From Pseudoalteromonas gelatinilytica (GTDB taxonomy: Bacteria > Pseudomonadota > Gammaproteobacteria > Enterobacterales > Alteromonadaceae): DNA of 64,000 nt. Under the pieces are notes generated by a model. The model was given only the letters and a program-made list of their open reading frames with translations. It ran no database searches and was not told the DNA's origin. The position numbers and the translations under genes are program-made. The DNA lies in NCBI RefSeq assembly GCF_001641615.1, contig NZ_LRRU01000011.1, positions 62,001 to 126,000 on the forward strand, written 5' to 3'. How positions within the stretch are numbered: position 1 is the first letter of the stretch; each line of letters opens with the position of its first letter. This document shows, one piece after another, positions 46,175-56,765 of the stretch.

Positions 46175-46630
46175 CTACATATCCATATGGCGGTTTGAGC
46201 TTTGCATCATTTGCTTAAGGCCTTGATGTTCAAGTTCTAGCAAACGTTCGAGCTTTTCTTTGGTATCTGCCGTTTCGGCGCGTGACACCAAGTACTCATA
46301 TAAGTCGATTACTTTTTGGTGTTGCGTGGTTAAGTAAACCTGAATCGCCTTTTCATCAATGCGCTGATCAGTGCTGATATCGTTAAAAGTAATTAGCTCT
46401 GGGTTTTCAGAAAAATACTCATAGCAATACGTATCGAGTGTGTTTACTTCGGTAATCGCTTTAAAACCAACGAGATCTTCTGCCAGCTTCTTCTCATATT
46501 GCAGATAATAGTCCACCAGCATTTGATTGTGCTCGTCCAGTAAGTCTTTAACACTGTGGAAATTGGCTGCCATTTGAGTATGAAATAACACGGTCCAATC
46601 ATAAACTTGTTGTATTGTTTTAACTTGCAT
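46175..46630 (-). CDS. Hypothetical helical protein next to the cus operon
   Basis: 151 aa from ATG 46630 (MQVKTIQQVYDW), preceded by AAGGA at 6 bp; ATG 46636 is an alternative. All-helical, with His-, Glu- and Tyr-containing helices (LLDEHNQMLVDYYLQYEKK, LLELEHQGLKQMM) and a Met-rich end (MMQSSNRHMDM). The helical bundle suggests a ferritin-like or phasin-like fold, but I recognise no family. The MITE-like element abuts its stop codon, so the natural C-terminus may have been changed. Confidence 0.65.
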   Translation of the reverse strand: MQVKTIQQVYDWTVLFHTQMAANFHSVKDLLDEHNQMLVDYYLQYEKKLAEDLVGFKAITEVNTLDTYCYEYFSENPELITFNDISTDQRIDEKAIQVYLTTQHQKVIDLYEYLVSRAETADTKEKLERLLELEHQGLKQMMQSSNRHMDM

Positions 46631-46720
46631 GTGCATTCCTTATCAAAATCAATTTAATATGACTTTGCATAAATCACACCAGCAACAAACAACCCAATTA
46701 TCAACAAGTTAAAAATAAAA

Positions 46721-46759
46721 TGTGTAACTTGCAGCAATTAAAAGCGCACAAGTTACACA
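46721..46759 (-). terminator. Stem-loop after cusA
   Basis: TGTGTAACTTG (46721-46731) and CAAGTTACACA (46749-46759), perfect 11-bp arms, with a T-rich tail on the minus strand, 14 bp beyond the cusA stop. Probable terminator of the efflux operon. Confidence 0.6.
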
Positions 46760-46772
46760 CTGACTGTAAAAT

Positions 46773-49700
46773 TTATAGGTCGCGTTTACGCCATATAAAA
46801 TAAAGCGCAGGTAACACAAGTAGCGTTAAAACTATGGCACTGAGCATCCCGCCGACCATAGGCGCGGCTATTCGGCTCATCACTTCACTACCGGTTCCAG
46901 TGCCATAAAGCACCGGCAGTAACCCAATGATAATAGTGGCAACTGTCATCATTACAGGCCTAACCCGAAGGCCTGCACCATTGATGATTGCTTGGCGCAG
47001 CTCTGTAACCGTGAACTGTGCTGATTGCGCTTTAGCATCTTGATAAGCTTGGTTGAGATAAACCAGCATGATCACGCCAATTTCCACAGCAACCCCAGCC
47101 AGGGCAATAAAACCAACCCCAACAGCAACCGAGAAGTTAAAGCCTTCAAGGTACATCAGCCAAATACCGCCTATCATCGCAAGCGGTAAGGTCAGCATAA
47201 TCATTGCCACCTCAATAAAGCTTCTAAAATTGAGGTATAACAGCACCACAATAATTGCCAAGGTGAGTGGCAATACGTAACTGAGTTTAGCTTTTGCGCG
47301 CTCCATATATTCATATTGCCCCGCCCACGTAATTGAGTAACCAGCAGGTAGCTCGAGCTGCTCATGCAGCGCTTGTTGCGCACGCTCAACATAACTGCCA
47401 ATATCACTGCCTTCAATGTCGATTAAGCTCCAGCCATTAATGCGGGCATTTTCACTTTTAATACCCGGCGGGCCATCTTCGATAAAGACATGAGCTACAT
47501 CGGCCAATGCGATACGCTGTCCGTTTGGTGTCACTATCGGTAACAACTTAAGCTCTTCTGGCGAGTCGCGATAATCTTGTGGATAACGTAAGTTAACCGG
47601 GTAACGCTCTTGCCCTTCAACCGTTTCGGTCACATTCATACCACCGATAGCAGTAGCAACAACCTGTTGCACATCAGCAATGTTTAAACCGTACCGTGCT
47701 GCTTTTTCACGGTTGATATCAACTTTGATGTAGCGACCGCCGGCAACGCGCTCAGAATAAACCGAAGCCGTGCCCGGTAAATCTTTTAAGATGACTTCAA
47801 TTTGCTCACCGATTTTTTGAATTTCGCTCAGCTTTGGCCCTGCTACTTTGATCCCCACAGGCGTTTTAATCCCAGTGGCAAGCATGTCGATTCGTGTTTT
47901 GATTGGCATAACCCACGCATTGGTAAGCCCTGGGAACTTAACCAGATTATCGAGCTCTTTTTTCAGTTTCTCGGTTGTCATACCCTCGCGCCACTGTGAC
48001 TTTGGCTTTAACTGAATAAAGGTTTCGATCATGGTAAGCGGCGCAGGATCTGTGGCAGTATCCGCTCGACCTACCTTACCAAACACCGACTCAACCTCTG
48101 GCACACTGGCAATTAGCTTATCGGTCTGCTGTAAGATTTCACGGGCCTTACCAATTGAAATACCTGGGTAAGTCGTTGGCATATACATTAAGTCGCCCTC
48201 ATCAAGAGGAGGAATAAACTCACTACCAATTTTATTAACCGGGTAAAAGCCAATAGCAGCCAACACTAATGCCAGTACCAATGTTGTTTTCGGCGCTTTT
48301 AATACTGCATTTAACAAGGGTTTATAGGCTGCCACCAATAAGCGGTTTACTGGGTTTTTCTGCTCCGAAATAACCTTACCGCGAATAAAGTAGCCCATTA
48401 ATACTGGCACCAGTGTAATCGCTAAACCAGCCGAGGCCGCCATTGCATAGGTTTTTGTATAAGCCAGAGGCGAGAACATACGTCCTTCTTGAGCTTCAAG
48501 AATAAACACTGGCATAAAGCTGACGGTAATTATTAATAAACTAAAGAATAACGCGGGCCCGACTTCTGCGGCTGAGTCCATCACCACTTGCCAGCGGTTC
48601 TCATCGGTCAGAGGGGTTTTCTCCATATGCTTGTGCATATTTTCTATCATCACGATAGCACCATCTGTCATTGCACCAATAGCAATCGCTATGCCGCCAA
48701 GCGACATGATGTTGGCGTTTATACCTTGCCAATACATCACCACAAAAGCCGTTAAAATACCCATTGGCAACGTGATAATGGCTACGATCGATGAGCGTAT
48801 ATGGAATAAAAACACCACACACACTAAGGCCACGACGATTAACTCTTCAATTAACTTTGAACTTAAGTTATCAAGTGCTTGGGTAATAAGGTTTGAACGG
48901 TCGTACACTGGAATGATTTCGACGCCCTCTGGCAGGCCTTTTTTGAGCGACTCTAGCTTTTCTTTTACGAGTTTAATGGTTGCTTCGGCGTTTTCTCCAA
49001 AGCGCATCACTACCACACCACCAGTTACTTCGCCTTCGCCGTTTAATTCAGCAATTCCACGGCGCATTTGTGGCCCAAGTTTTATATCGGCCACATCGCG
49101 TAATTGCAGTGGCGTACCATTGGCATTAGTACCCAGCGGAATGGCTTCTAAATCTGCGACACTTTTGATGTAACCTGTGCTCGATACCATGTATTCGGCT
49201 TCTGCCATTTCGACCACTGAGGCACCACGCTCTTGGTTACCTTGCTTAATTGCTGTTTGAATTAAACTTAGCGGAATACCATAAGCACGCAATTTATCCG
49301 GGTCGACATTCACCTGATACTGCTTAACCATACCACCAACAGACGCTACCTCTGATACGCCCGGTACCGTTTGCAGCTCAAACTTTAAAAACCAATCTTG
49401 CAGGCTTCGTAGCTGGCTAATATCGTGTTTACCGGTTTTATCCACCAGCGCATACAGGTAAATCCAACCCACCCCTGTTGCATCAGGGCCAAGTTCAGGC
49501 CTTGCTGAATCAGGTAAGCGAGCACTTACTTGACTCAAATACTCTTGCACCCGACTACGGGCCCAGTAAAGGTCGGTGTCTTCATTAAAAATAACGTATA
49601 CGTAAGAGTCACCAAAAAACGAAAAGCCCCTGACCGTTTCAGCACCCGGCACCGACAACATGGCTGTGGTGATCGGAAACGTTACTTGATCTTGCACCAC

Positions 49701-49877
49701 TTGTGGCGCTTGTCCTGGATAAGATGTTTTTACAATAACCTGTATATCAGATAAGTCAGGCAAGGCATCAACTGGGGTATTCTTTAAAGAAAAAATCCCA
49801 AAGCCCGCCAACATTAAAGACAGCAGTAATACAAAGAAGCGATTACCGACTGACCAACGGATCACGGCAGCTATCAT
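46773..49877 (-). CDS. cusA: Heavy-metal RND efflux pump CusA/CzcA type
   Basis: 1034-aa inner-membrane proton-driven exporter, probably for Cu(I)/Ag(I). Twelve membrane helices flank two large periplasmic loops. Family motifs: [59 protein letters not shown] and [21 protein letters not shown]. The start overlaps cusB by 4 bp. Metal choice is inferred from the associated Met-rich small protein and CusF-like domain. Confidence 0.93.
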   Translation of the reverse strand: MIAAVIRWSVGNRFFVLLLSLMLAGFGIFSLKNTPVDALPDLSDIQVIVKTSYPGQAPQVVQDQVTFPITTAMLSVPGAETVRGFSFFGDSYVYVIFNEDTDLYWARSRVQEYLSQVSARLPDSARPELGPDATGVGWIYLYALVDKTGKHDISQLRSLQDWFLKFELQTVPGVSEVASVGGMVKQYQVNVDPDKLRAYGIPLSLIQTAIKQGNQERGASVVEMAEAEYMVSSTGYIKSVADLEAIPLGTNANGTPLQLRDVADIKLGPQMRRGIAELNGEGEVTGGVVVMRFGENAEATIKLVKEKLESLKKGLPEGVEIIPVYDRSNLITQALDNLSSKLIEELIVVALVCVVFLFHIRSSIVAIITLPMGILTAFVVMYWQGINANIMSLGGIAIAIGAMTDGAIVMIENMHKHMEKTPLTDENRWQVVMDSAAEVGPALFFSLLIITVSFMPVFILEAQEGRMFSPLAYTKTYAMAASAGLAITLVPVLMGYFIRGKVISEQKNPVNRLLVAAYKPLLNAVLKAPKTTLVLALVLAAIGFYPVNKIGSEFIPPLDEGDLMYMPTTYPGISIGKAREILQQTDKLIASVPEVESVFGKVGRADTATDPAPLTMIETFIQLKPKSQWREGMTTEKLKKELDNLVKFPGLTNAWVMPIKTRIDMLATGIKTPVGIKVAGPKLSEIQKIGEQIEVILKDLPGTASVYSERVAGGRYIKVDINREKAARYGLNIADVQQVVATAIGGMNVTETVEGQERYPVNLRYPQDYRDSPEELKLLPIVTPNGQRIALADVAHVFIEDGPPGIKSENARINGWSLIDIEGSDIGSYVERAQQALHEQLELPAGYSITWAGQYEYMERAKAKLSYVLPLTLAIIVVLLYLNFRSFIEVAMIMLTLPLAMIGGIWLMYLEGFNFSVAVGVGFIALAGVAVEIGVIMLVYLNQAYQDAKAQSAQFTVTELRQAIINGAGLRVRPVMMTVATIIIGLLPVLYGTGTGSEVMSRIAAPMVGGMLSAIVLTLLVLPALYFIWRKRDL

Positions 49878-51331
49878 TGCATTTCTCCTTGCATAGGGTG
49901 GCTCATGGTCATGATGTCAAAAATCACAAACTCACCGTCCACCAATTTAAAGGTAAAATGCACTTCATCATCGCTTTGCAAACTAGACATATCGATGCGC
50001 GGCGAGAAATGAAATTCCATAGTTGCAGCCCCGCGGCCCCACTTAGGGATGGCCTCACGACTGATCACAGCCGTTCTGGCTTCACGGTCAATGCTGTTGA
50101 TCACGCCATTTACCATTGCGCTATCGCTATCAGGTTCTTGCATACGCATAAAGTCAGAACTCTTACTTGATTCGGAATCTATTAAGAACTGCGCTGAAAC
50201 CACAACGTTATCGTCTTTCAATAAGCCTGATAAAATTTCGACATCATGATTATCACTACGGCCTAGCGTCACAGCGACTGATTTAAAGCGCCCTTCACCT
50301 AAATCAATCACGACACGGTCTTGGCTACCGGTGCGGATCACCGCTTCTTTAGCTATCACTAATTGCGGCTCAGTTGGCTTAGTAGTAATGCTCACTTCAG
50401 CAAACATATTCGGTTTTAATAAGCCATCTTGGTTAGCAAAGCGTAAACGCACGCGCAGGGTACGGTTTTTCTCATCAAGGGTTGGGTAAATATAATCGAC
50501 CTTGCCTTGCCAGCGTTTGCCCGGTAAGTAATCTAAGCTCATGGTAACAGGCAAGCCTTTATGGATAAGCCCTGCTTGGCGCTCAAAAACTTCAGCCTCA
50601 ACCCACACTTCTTCTAGGTGGGCAATACTCATCATGGTTGTGCCCGGTTTCACAAAGAAGCCTTCGCGGATATTTAGCTCATCCAATACGCCACTTTGCT
50701 TGGCATAAAAGGTAATGTTTTGCCTAACCTTTTGGCTTTGCTCTAATCGCGCAATAAAATCGTCAGAAACATTCAGTGAGGCTAAGCGTGCTTTTGCCGC
50801 ACGTATAAGCACTGCATTGTTACGTTTAAGGGCAAGCAGTAGCTCTTCTTGCGCATTCACTAGCTGTGGAGAATACAAGGTATAAAGTGGCTCGCCTTGC
50901 TTAACTTGGTCACCAGCGGCTTTTACATATAAGGTTTCTATCCAACCTTCGACACGAGGGTGAATATGCACGAGTTGGTCTTGGTCGTATTGCACATAAC
51001 CAACCGTATCAACCGTCGTTTGTAATGATTTAAAGCGTACGGGCGCTGTTCTTACCCCTAAGTTATTAACGACTGCTGGTGAGATCCTCACCGTACCCGG
51101 GCTATCTTCAGCGCTACTTTGCTCCTCATAAACAGGGACTAATTCCATACCCATTGGTGATAACCCCGGTTCATCACGGCGGTAATTGCTGTCCATAGGC
51201 GCCACCCAATATAGCGGCTTTTTCTCAGCGCTTGGCATTTGTTCATGCTCTGGCTCAGCCAATTTATTTACAGCCGTTGCCAATGCTGCACCTACCGCCA
51301 AAGCGATAACTAATTTCACTGTGTTATTCAT
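49874..51331 (-). CDS. cusB: Efflux periplasmic adaptor CusB with C-terminal CusF-like domain
   Basis: 485 aa from ATG 51331 with AAGGAG 8 bp upstream. An N-terminal anchor or signal helix ([19 protein letters not shown]) is followed by a heavy-metal-binding segment [25 protein letters not shown], then lipoyl/beta-barrel adaptor domains. Residues from about 400 ([15 protein letters not shown]...[15 protein letters not shown]) resemble the copper chaperone CusF fused at the C-terminus. The CusF Trp and one Met are kept, but the first Met of WxxMxM is not. Middle gene of cusCBA. Confidence 0.92.
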   Translation of the reverse strand: MNNTVKLVIALAVGAALATAVNKLAEPEHEQMPSAEKKPLYWVAPMDSNYRRDEPGLSPMGMELVPVYEEQSSAEDSPGTVRISPAVVNNLGVRTAPVRFKSLQTTVDTVGYVQYDQDQLVHIHPRVEGWIETLYVKAAGDQVKQGEPLYTLYSPQLVNAQEELLLALKRNNAVLIRAAKARLASLNVSDDFIARLEQSQKVRQNITFYAKQSGVLDELNIREGFFVKPGTTMMSIAHLEEVWVEAEVFERQAGLIHKGLPVTMSLDYLPGKRWQGKVDYIYPTLDEKNRTLRVRLRFANQDGLLKPNMFAEVSITTKPTEPQLVIAKEAVIRTGSQDRVVIDLGEGRFKSVAVTLGRSDNHDVEILSGLLKDDNVVVSAQFLIDSESSKSSDFMRMQEPDSDSAMVNGVINSIDREARTAVISREAIPKWGRGAATMEFHFSPRIDMSSLQSDDEVHFTFKLVDGEFVIFDIMTMSHPMQGEMQ

Positions 51332-52646
51332 TGCTAGCTCCTTGGCTTTGTGCTGCATTTATTTGGTTATCTTTTGCTGCTGCGTAATAATTAAGGCGAG
51401 CGAGGGTTATTTGTTTATCAATTTCGATGTTTAATGCATCAATTTTCGCGTTAAGTTCGCTAATGCGAGCACGCATCACTTCTGAAAAGTCACCATCATC
51501 ATTGGTGTAAGCATTTAACGTCGCCTCCGCTTGCTCTGCCATTTGCGGTAATAGCTGCTGTTGATACAGCGCTTTGCGCTGAGCAAGTCGGCTTAATTGG
51601 CTAAGCTCTTTAAAATACTGACCTTGCAGTTTTTGCAGGGTAATAAGCTTGTTGGTTTTTACCGCCTCGGCATTAGCTATTGCGGCATTAACTTGTTGAT
51701 CTTGGCGGTTATCAGTAAACAGCGGTAAATCAACACTCACCCCAATAGAGAATAAGTCAGCGCGAGAGTCACCCATCGGGGTATCATCACGATAGCCATA
51801 ACCAAGGTTCATACCAAATTGCGGTTTATACGCTTCTTTCGCCACTTTCACTTGAGTGTTTTTAGCACGCATAGCATGATCAATAGCGATAATTGCCGGG
51901 TGATTCATCAGCACTTCAGTCACCCCCGATGGTGCAAGCTCTTGATAAGCCATAACTGCGGTCACCTTGGTGTTTTCATCGCTCACTGCACCGTTTAGCA
52001 TTTCAATAGGTAGCCATTGAGCTAGTCGCTTTTTGGCACTATCAAACTGTTGCTCTAACATCACCAGCTTATCTTCAAGCCGAGTCAGCTCTAGCTGAGC
52101 GCGAATAATATCCTGCTGGCGAGTCGCACCAAGTGTATTGGCATAGCTTGCTTCTGTAATATCAATAAGCTGATTAAATAAGGCTTTATCTTGGTTGATC
52201 AGTTGAATGCTTTTTTGTGCGCGATAAGCATTTAGCCATGCTTCGCTAACAATGGCTTTAACCTGTGCTTGGCGGTCAGCTCTAAGCCAAGGATATTGCT
52301 CAGCCGATTGTTTTAAAGCTTGTTGCTGTAAGGCAAGACTATCACCTCGGCTAAATTGCTGAGACAAGCCCACTTTGAATTGCGTCATACCCTCTTGGTC
52401 AAAGGCAAAGCCATCGGTTGGTAAGTTCATAAGTCCAACAGTTAACACTGGATCTGGCAAGGTACCGGCGGCAATGCTTTGTGCTTCTATCGCCTGTTGC
52501 TGGTATTTATTTGCCTGTAACCAAGGCTCGTGAGTCAATGCATAATCAATCACCTGATTGAGTGCCAACGGCTCTGCTTTCACTAAACTTGAGGTTATCA
52601 ATACTGCGCCTAGAGAAAGCGCCTTAATCAATTTGCTGTGAATCAT
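51324..52646 (-). CDS. cusC: Outer-membrane efflux channel, TolC/CusC family
   Basis: 440 aa from ATG 52646, with GGAG 6 bp upstream. Signal peptide MIHSKLIKALSLGAVLITSSLVKA, then the two outer-membrane-efflux repeats with long alpha-helical heptads (e.g. QQALKQSAEQYPWLRADRQAQVKA, RLAQRKALYQQQLLPQMAEQAE). No lipobox Cys. It overlaps cusB by 8 bp. Forms the exit duct with CusA and CusB. Confidence 0.9.
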   Translation of the reverse strand: MIHSKLIKALSLGAVLITSSLVKAEPLALNQVIDYALTHEPWLQANKYQQQAIEAQSIAAGTLPDPVLTVGLMNLPTDGFAFDQEGMTQFKVGLSQQFSRGDSLALQQQALKQSAEQYPWLRADRQAQVKAIVSEAWLNAYRAQKSIQLINQDKALFNQLIDITEASYANTLGATRQQDIIRAQLELTRLEDKLVMLEQQFDSAKKRLAQWLPIEMLNGAVSDENTKVTAVMAYQELAPSGVTEVLMNHPAIIAIDHAMRAKNTQVKVAKEAYKPQFGMNLGYGYRDDTPMGDSRADLFSIGVSVDLPLFTDNRQDQQVNAAIANAEAVKTNKLITLQKLQGQYFKELSQLSRLAQRKALYQQQLLPQMAEQAEATLNAYTNDDGDFSEVMRARISELNAKIDALNIEIDKQITLARLNYYAAAKDNQINAAQSQGASNE

Positions 52647-52750
52647 CACATGCTCCAAAAATCTTAAAAATGGTTAAAAAACAATAGATTTTGGTTGCAG
52701 AATGAGGTGTATTTCAGCGTTTTACTGAATTTTAGACAGACCTATCCTGC

Positions 52751-53104
52751 TTAAGCAGTAATAGGTGGACGATATAAAGAACTGACGCGGAAACTCAGCT
52801 GGCTGGCGCCTAACACTGTGACTTTTTCTGATTGCTTAATTGATTTAACAACTAAATCATTTAACGGCAGGAGTGAGTGAGCTGTACAGGCATTGAACGG
52901 ACACGCACAATCGCTGTTATCCATTGCATCTTCATGGCAACAATCCATATCACTCATGTCGCTGTCAGCATTCATATTAGCATGATGGTCCATTTGCATG
53001 CTGGCATTTGGCATATCACATACCATAGCAACAGACGCAACTGACTGACCCACAAACGTGAGCAGCATCATAGCTATCAATAAGTAGCTTGAAAGTCGCG
53101 TCAT
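52751..53104 (-). CDS. Met/His/Cys-rich small periplasmic protein, copper-operon associated
   Basis: 117 aa; three ATGs in a row (53110, 53107, 53104), of which 53104 has AAGG at best spacing. Signal peptide ending near VGQSVAS. The mature part has a dense metal-ligand stretch (MCDMPNASMQMDHHANMN... MDCCHEDAMDNSDCACPF) fit to bind Cu(I) or Ag(I). It is the probable first gene of the cusCBA series, 105 bp upstream of cusC. I recognise no named family with certainty. Confidence 0.78.
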   Translation of the reverse strand: MTRLSSYLLIAMMLLTFVGQSVASVAMVCDMPNASMQMDHHANMNADSDMSDMDCCHEDAMDNSDCACPFNACTAHSLLPLNDLVVKSIKQSEKVTVLGASQLSFRVSSLYRPPITA

Positions 53105-53147
53105 CATCATACCTTAAACATTATTTGCCCAAATTGTAGACCGAAAT

Positions 53148-53762
53148 TTACGCGCTCGACAAGGGTTTATCTATTTTTATGCTACTGCTGGCAGCAATAG
53201 CAAACAGGCAATAACCAGTAAAATACCAAAACCCATCACCTAATTCGGCATGCATTTTAATCAGCTCGCCCATTTGCCCATCGGCATTACCTGCTAAATA
53301 GGCCACGATCAATGCAATCACAAACACATCAACCATGCTCCATTTACTTAGGCCTTGTATGAGTTGACCTAGCAAATGCTTAAATCTATTCACAGGTAAA
53401 AAACAGTAAAGCAATTGCATCAGGAGTTTTAAAGTGGGAATGACAATTGAGAACACTGCAACAAGCGCGGCAACAAGGTAGTTTTTGTTATTAGCAAGCT
53501 CATTTACGGTGCCCCAAATGCTGCGTGTTTTTTTATAGGCATCAATTTCACCTTCAAGCTTATCAAGCCCCAACATGCTTGATGCCATCATTAACACGCT
53601 ACGAGTATTGCGATCGCCTTCATCGGCAATCATTTCAATACCTGTTTTGGCAAGCTTAGATTTATCGATTTTTCCTTCTAGGGTGAGCACAGGCTGGGTT
53701 ACACCGGGAATTAGTAACGCCAAGGCAATTAAAATAGCCAGTACCGGAAAAACAACACGCAT
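53148..53762 (-). CDS. Paraquat-inducible protein A family membrane protein
   Basis: 204 aa with four probable membrane helices: VFPVLAILIALALLIPG, YLVAALVAVFSIVIPTLKLLMQL, SMVDVFVIALIVAYLAG, YFTGYCLFAIAA. The segment LSKWSMVDVFVIALIVAYL is the PqiA signature. It is half the length of the two-domain PqiA; no pqiB (MCE) is adjacent. Confidence 0.8.
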   Translation of the reverse strand: MRVVFPVLAILIALALLIPGVTQPVLTLEGKIDKSKLAKTGIEMIADEGDRNTRSVLMMASSMLGLDKLEGEIDAYKKTRSIWGTVNELANNKNYLVAALVAVFSIVIPTLKLLMQLLYCFLPVNRFKHLLGQLIQGLSKWSMVDVFVIALIVAYLAGNADGQMGELIKMHAELGDGFWYFTGYCLFAIAASSSIKIDKPLSSA

Positions 53763-53816
53763 TAGTTACAAACCTTTTAAATACTCAGAGCTCGCATCAT
53801 AACGAACTCCGCGGGT

Positions 53817-55094
53817 TTAGTCTGTAACCGATGATAAGCTTTCAAACACTTCATCGGCATAAGCACGAGCATCATACATAGCTTGAAAAACCACATCCAT
53901 TTTTGACGCAGGACGGATCATCATTAGTAGCTCATGGGCTGTGTGCCACTGCTCTTCTTCCATTGCTTTAACAAGCTGTAAGCTCGCACCTTGCATGCCA
54001 TTAAAGTTTAATAGTGCGCTCGAAAGCTCACTACCCAACGAAAACTCTTTGGCAATGATATCAAGCTCCATATCTAAAATTGCATCTAAAACAGAGAGTA
54101 AGCCAACTAAATAGCCTTGCTCAGCTAGGTCTTTACCGCCTGGTTCAAGCATCAGCGCAATAAATTTAGCTCTTGTTAAGCCAAGTTTGGTCAGCTCTTG
54201 CGGTTTATCATTGCCTAATTCGCTGAGCGCTAATACTCGCACAAATTGTCTAATCGCATCTTCACCGAGATAAATAACCGCTTGCGAAATCGAACGAATT
54301 GTCTGCTGACCACTGCTTGTACGTGCATTTACTAATTTTAAAATACGTGCAGTAAGGCCAATATCTTTAGCAACCCGTTGTTGAATTGCATCAAAATTTA
54401 AATCTGTTTGCGCTGTACAGTTAAGTAATTCAAGCACGGCAACTTTTGATGGTTCAACATTACCAAAACTTAAAAGCTCTGGCTTGGCAAAAAAGTAGCC
54501 CTGAAACAGGTCACAACCAGCCGCTTTTAGCTGCTTAAAGTCTTCATAAGTTTCAATGCGTTCCACTATGATGGTGGTTTCAGGAAAGCTGCGTTTGAGC
54601 TTTTTGATCATCATGTTGGTTTTGATAATCGGCTGTGTGACTTCAAGCTTTATAAAATCCATCAAAGGCAAAATATCTTGCCATTTATCTGTGCCATCGT
54701 AATCATCAAGCGCGAACAAGTAACCCTCTTGTTTTAATTGCTTAACACGGTTCACTACTTTTGGAATACTGGTAGCCCGCTCGACTATTTCGATAACCGC
54801 ACTGCGTGGTTGCAGCAACTTAGGGAAATCATCCAAAATAGCGTCGGTCGATAGGTTGATAAATGCAGGTTGAAAACCCGTTAGCTTTTCGAGTCCCATC
54901 AACATTAACGCGTTAAAAAACAGCCGTCCTGTAGCTTGGCCATCACTGGTACCTACCGGAAAGACATTATCGCTCGATTCTCTATACAATAATTCGTAAG
55001 CATACAAACTTTTATCAGCATTAAATATTGGCTGCCGGGCTATATACTGAGTCATGCTCTGACTTTTGTTACCTTCCATACTTAATTCTGACAT
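53817..55094 (-). CDS. EAL-HDOD domain signalling protein
   Basis: 425 aa with an N-terminal EAL-like domain (1-205) and a C-terminal HDOD domain (about 210-400). The EAL site is degenerate: YELLYRE in place of EAL, FALDDYDGTDKWQ in place of DDFG, though QGYFFAKPE remains. It is probably not an active phosphodiesterase and may be a binding or scaffold protein. HDOD motifs: LTARILKLVNART and RSISQAVIYLGEDAIRQFV. Confidence 0.88.
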   Translation of the reverse strand: MSELSMEGNKSQSMTQYIARQPIFNADKSLYAYELLYRESSDNVFPVGTSDGQATGRLFFNALMLMGLEKLTGFQPAFINLSTDAILDDFPKLLQPRSAVIEIVERATSIPKVVNRVKQLKQEGYLFALDDYDGTDKWQDILPLMDFIKLEVTQPIIKTNMMIKKLKRSFPETTIIVERIETYEDFKQLKAAGCDLFQGYFFAKPELLSFGNVEPSKVAVLELLNCTAQTDLNFDAIQQRVAKDIGLTARILKLVNARTSSGQQTIRSISQAVIYLGEDAIRQFVRVLALSELGNDKPQELTKLGLTRAKFIALMLEPGGKDLAEQGYLVGLLSVLDAILDMELDIIAKEFSLGSELSSALLNFNGMQGASLQLVKAMEEEQWHTAHELLMMIRPASKMDVVFQAMYDARAYADEVFESLSSVTD

Positions 55095-55198
55095 TCAACT
55101 TCTCACTTAGATGTGGCTAACTCCACATTACTATTGTTATTAGTATAGTGAAAGATGTTTGCCTTGCTAAAAAACAAAAACCCAACCAAACTAGGTAC

Positions 55199-55963
55199 AT
55201 GAAAACGAATTCAATCAGACCATTGCGCTTCTCTCACTCGATTTTCTTAACTTTACTCTTTATTACTCACGTAGTTTTGGCTGAGCAGCAACCTGTACTG
55301 AAGTACAATGTAACCGGCTCTGGGAACTACTATCCTTACTATATTGATGATAAAAGCAACCCAGGGATCCTCCCCGAATTGATCAAGCAAGTTATGCTGC
55401 TTGCTGATATTCAAGTGCAGCATGTCGAGCTTCCTGCAAAACGAACCGTTAAATACCTTCACCAAGGACATATCGATTTTGATGTCATAAGCCCCGAATG
55501 GCTGAGCCAGGCAGAAAAACAAAATCCACAGTTTAGTTACTCAGACACCCTGTTTGCCGTTGAAGAGTATCTAGTGAGCTTAAAAAGCTCTGTGGCTCAA
55601 TGGCAGCAACTCAACAGTATTCGTAATCAACCCGTAGGGACTGTTTTAGGTTATTACTATTATGACGATAACCGCTTTAAACGGGTTGATTTTCACTCTG
55701 AACAACAACTCATTCAGGCGTTAAAAATGCAACGAATTGAGGTCGTCATAATTGATAAACTGCCAGCATTATATTGGGCTGAGCAATTTGATGCAGATAT
55801 CAGCTTTGGTGCATTACATTCGCTAGGTAATCTAAAAATTCGCCTGCGCAGTGAGCATCAATCATTGTTACCAAAAATAAATACAGCAATCAAAGAACTT
55901 AAAAATTCTGGCCGCTTAGATGCCATAATCAATAAATACACAAAAAGCATACCCCTACAATAA
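55199..55963 (+). CDS. Periplasmic solute-binding-like protein
   Basis: 254 aa from ATG 55199; the frame to GTG 55148 would add an unlikely N-terminus. Signal peptide (RPLRFSHSIFLTLLFITHVVLA) and an SBP family-3-like body with GILPELIKQVMLLADIQVQHVELPAKR, a typical ligand-site start. No transporter genes are next to it. It is similar in type to the protein at 11935-12765. Ligand unknown. Confidence 0.72.
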   Translation: MKTNSIRPLRFSHSIFLTLLFITHVVLAEQQPVLKYNVTGSGNYYPYYIDDKSNPGILPELIKQVMLLADIQVQHVELPAKRTVKYLHQGHIDFDVISPEWLSQAEKQNPQFSYSDTLFAVEEYLVSLKSSVAQWQQLNSIRNQPVGTVLGYYYYDDNRFKRVDFHSEQQLIQALKMQRIEVVIIDKLPALYWAEQFDADISFGALHSLGNLKIRLRSEHQSLLPKINTAIKELKNSGRLDAIINKYTKSIPLQ

Positions 55964-56042
55964 TTAGGGATATTCCGCTTTGGACCTGCTTTTGCTATAA
56001 TGCGCGCTGTTTTTCTTACCTTGTTAACTAAAAGAGCCTCCT

Positions 56043-56609
56043 ATGAGCATTGAACAAGCCCTAATCGAACGCAGTAATAACCAATGTGAACTTTGCACTA
56101 ATACAGATAATCTATCTGTTTACGAAGTGCCACCTGTTACAGAGGCTCATTCTGATAAATGCATTTACGTTTGCCAAACCTGTAAAGATCAAATTGAAAA
56201 TAATGCTGATTTAACTGCAAACCACTGGCATTGCTTGAACGACAGCATGTGGAGCCAAACACCGGCTGTACAAGTTGTGGCTTATCGCATGTTGAAGCGT
56301 TTAGCTGCTGATAACGGTTGGGCACAAGATGCACTCGATATGATTTATCTTGAAGAAGACACACTAAAGTGGGCGCAAACAGCCCTAGCTGAAGATGACG
56401 ATATTAAACACATCGACAGTAATGGTGTTGTGCTACAAGCAGGTGACACTGTGACACTTATTAAAGATCTTGATGTGAAAGGTAGCAGCCTTGTTGCTAA
56501 GCGCGGCACCGCAGTTAGAAACATTGGCTTAACGAGCAACCCTGAACACATTGAAGGCCGTGTTGAAGGGCAACGCATTGTTATTCTTACCAAATACGTG
56601 AAAAAGTAA
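56043..56609 (+). CDS. PhnA/YjdM-type zinc-ribbon protein
   Basis: 188 aa. The N-terminal zinc-ribbon-like part has Cys pairs in CELCTNTDNL and CQTCKDQI. The C-terminal domain (VVLQAGDTVTLIKDLDVKGSSLVAKRGTAVRNI, ending IVILTKYVKK) is the PhnA/YjdM domain. Despite the name it is not part of phosphonate breakdown in most bacteria; role unclear. Confidence 0.9.
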   Translation: MSIEQALIERSNNQCELCTNTDNLSVYEVPPVTEAHSDKCIYVCQTCKDQIENNADLTANHWHCLNDSMWSQTPAVQVVAYRMLKRLAADNGWAQDALDMIYLEEDTLKWAQTALAEDDDIKHIDSNGVVLQAGDTVTLIKDLDVKGSSLVAKRGTAVRNIGLTSNPEHIEGRVEGQRIVILTKYVKK

Positions 56610-56656
56610 CGATTACTTTAATTCGCTTTATTTCTCTCAAGCGATTCGTTATTAAG

Positions 56657-56681
56657 AAAATGGGCCTAGTGCCCATTTTTT
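56657..56681 (+). terminator. Terminator after the phnA-like gene
   Basis: AAAATGGGC, CTAGT, GCCCATTTTT hairpin about 48 bp beyond the stop. Confidence 0.8.
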
Positions 56682-56765
56682 GTTAATTAAGCTATGATTA
56701 AGTCAGCGAACTTTATGCTAACTCAATAACAAAGACGCATAACCCTAAAACGCAAGGAAACAATC

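Noticed and set aside
48631..49173. 180-residue antisense frame opposite cusA
   Set aside because: It mirrors the codon pattern of cusA, and its translation has no domain-like features.
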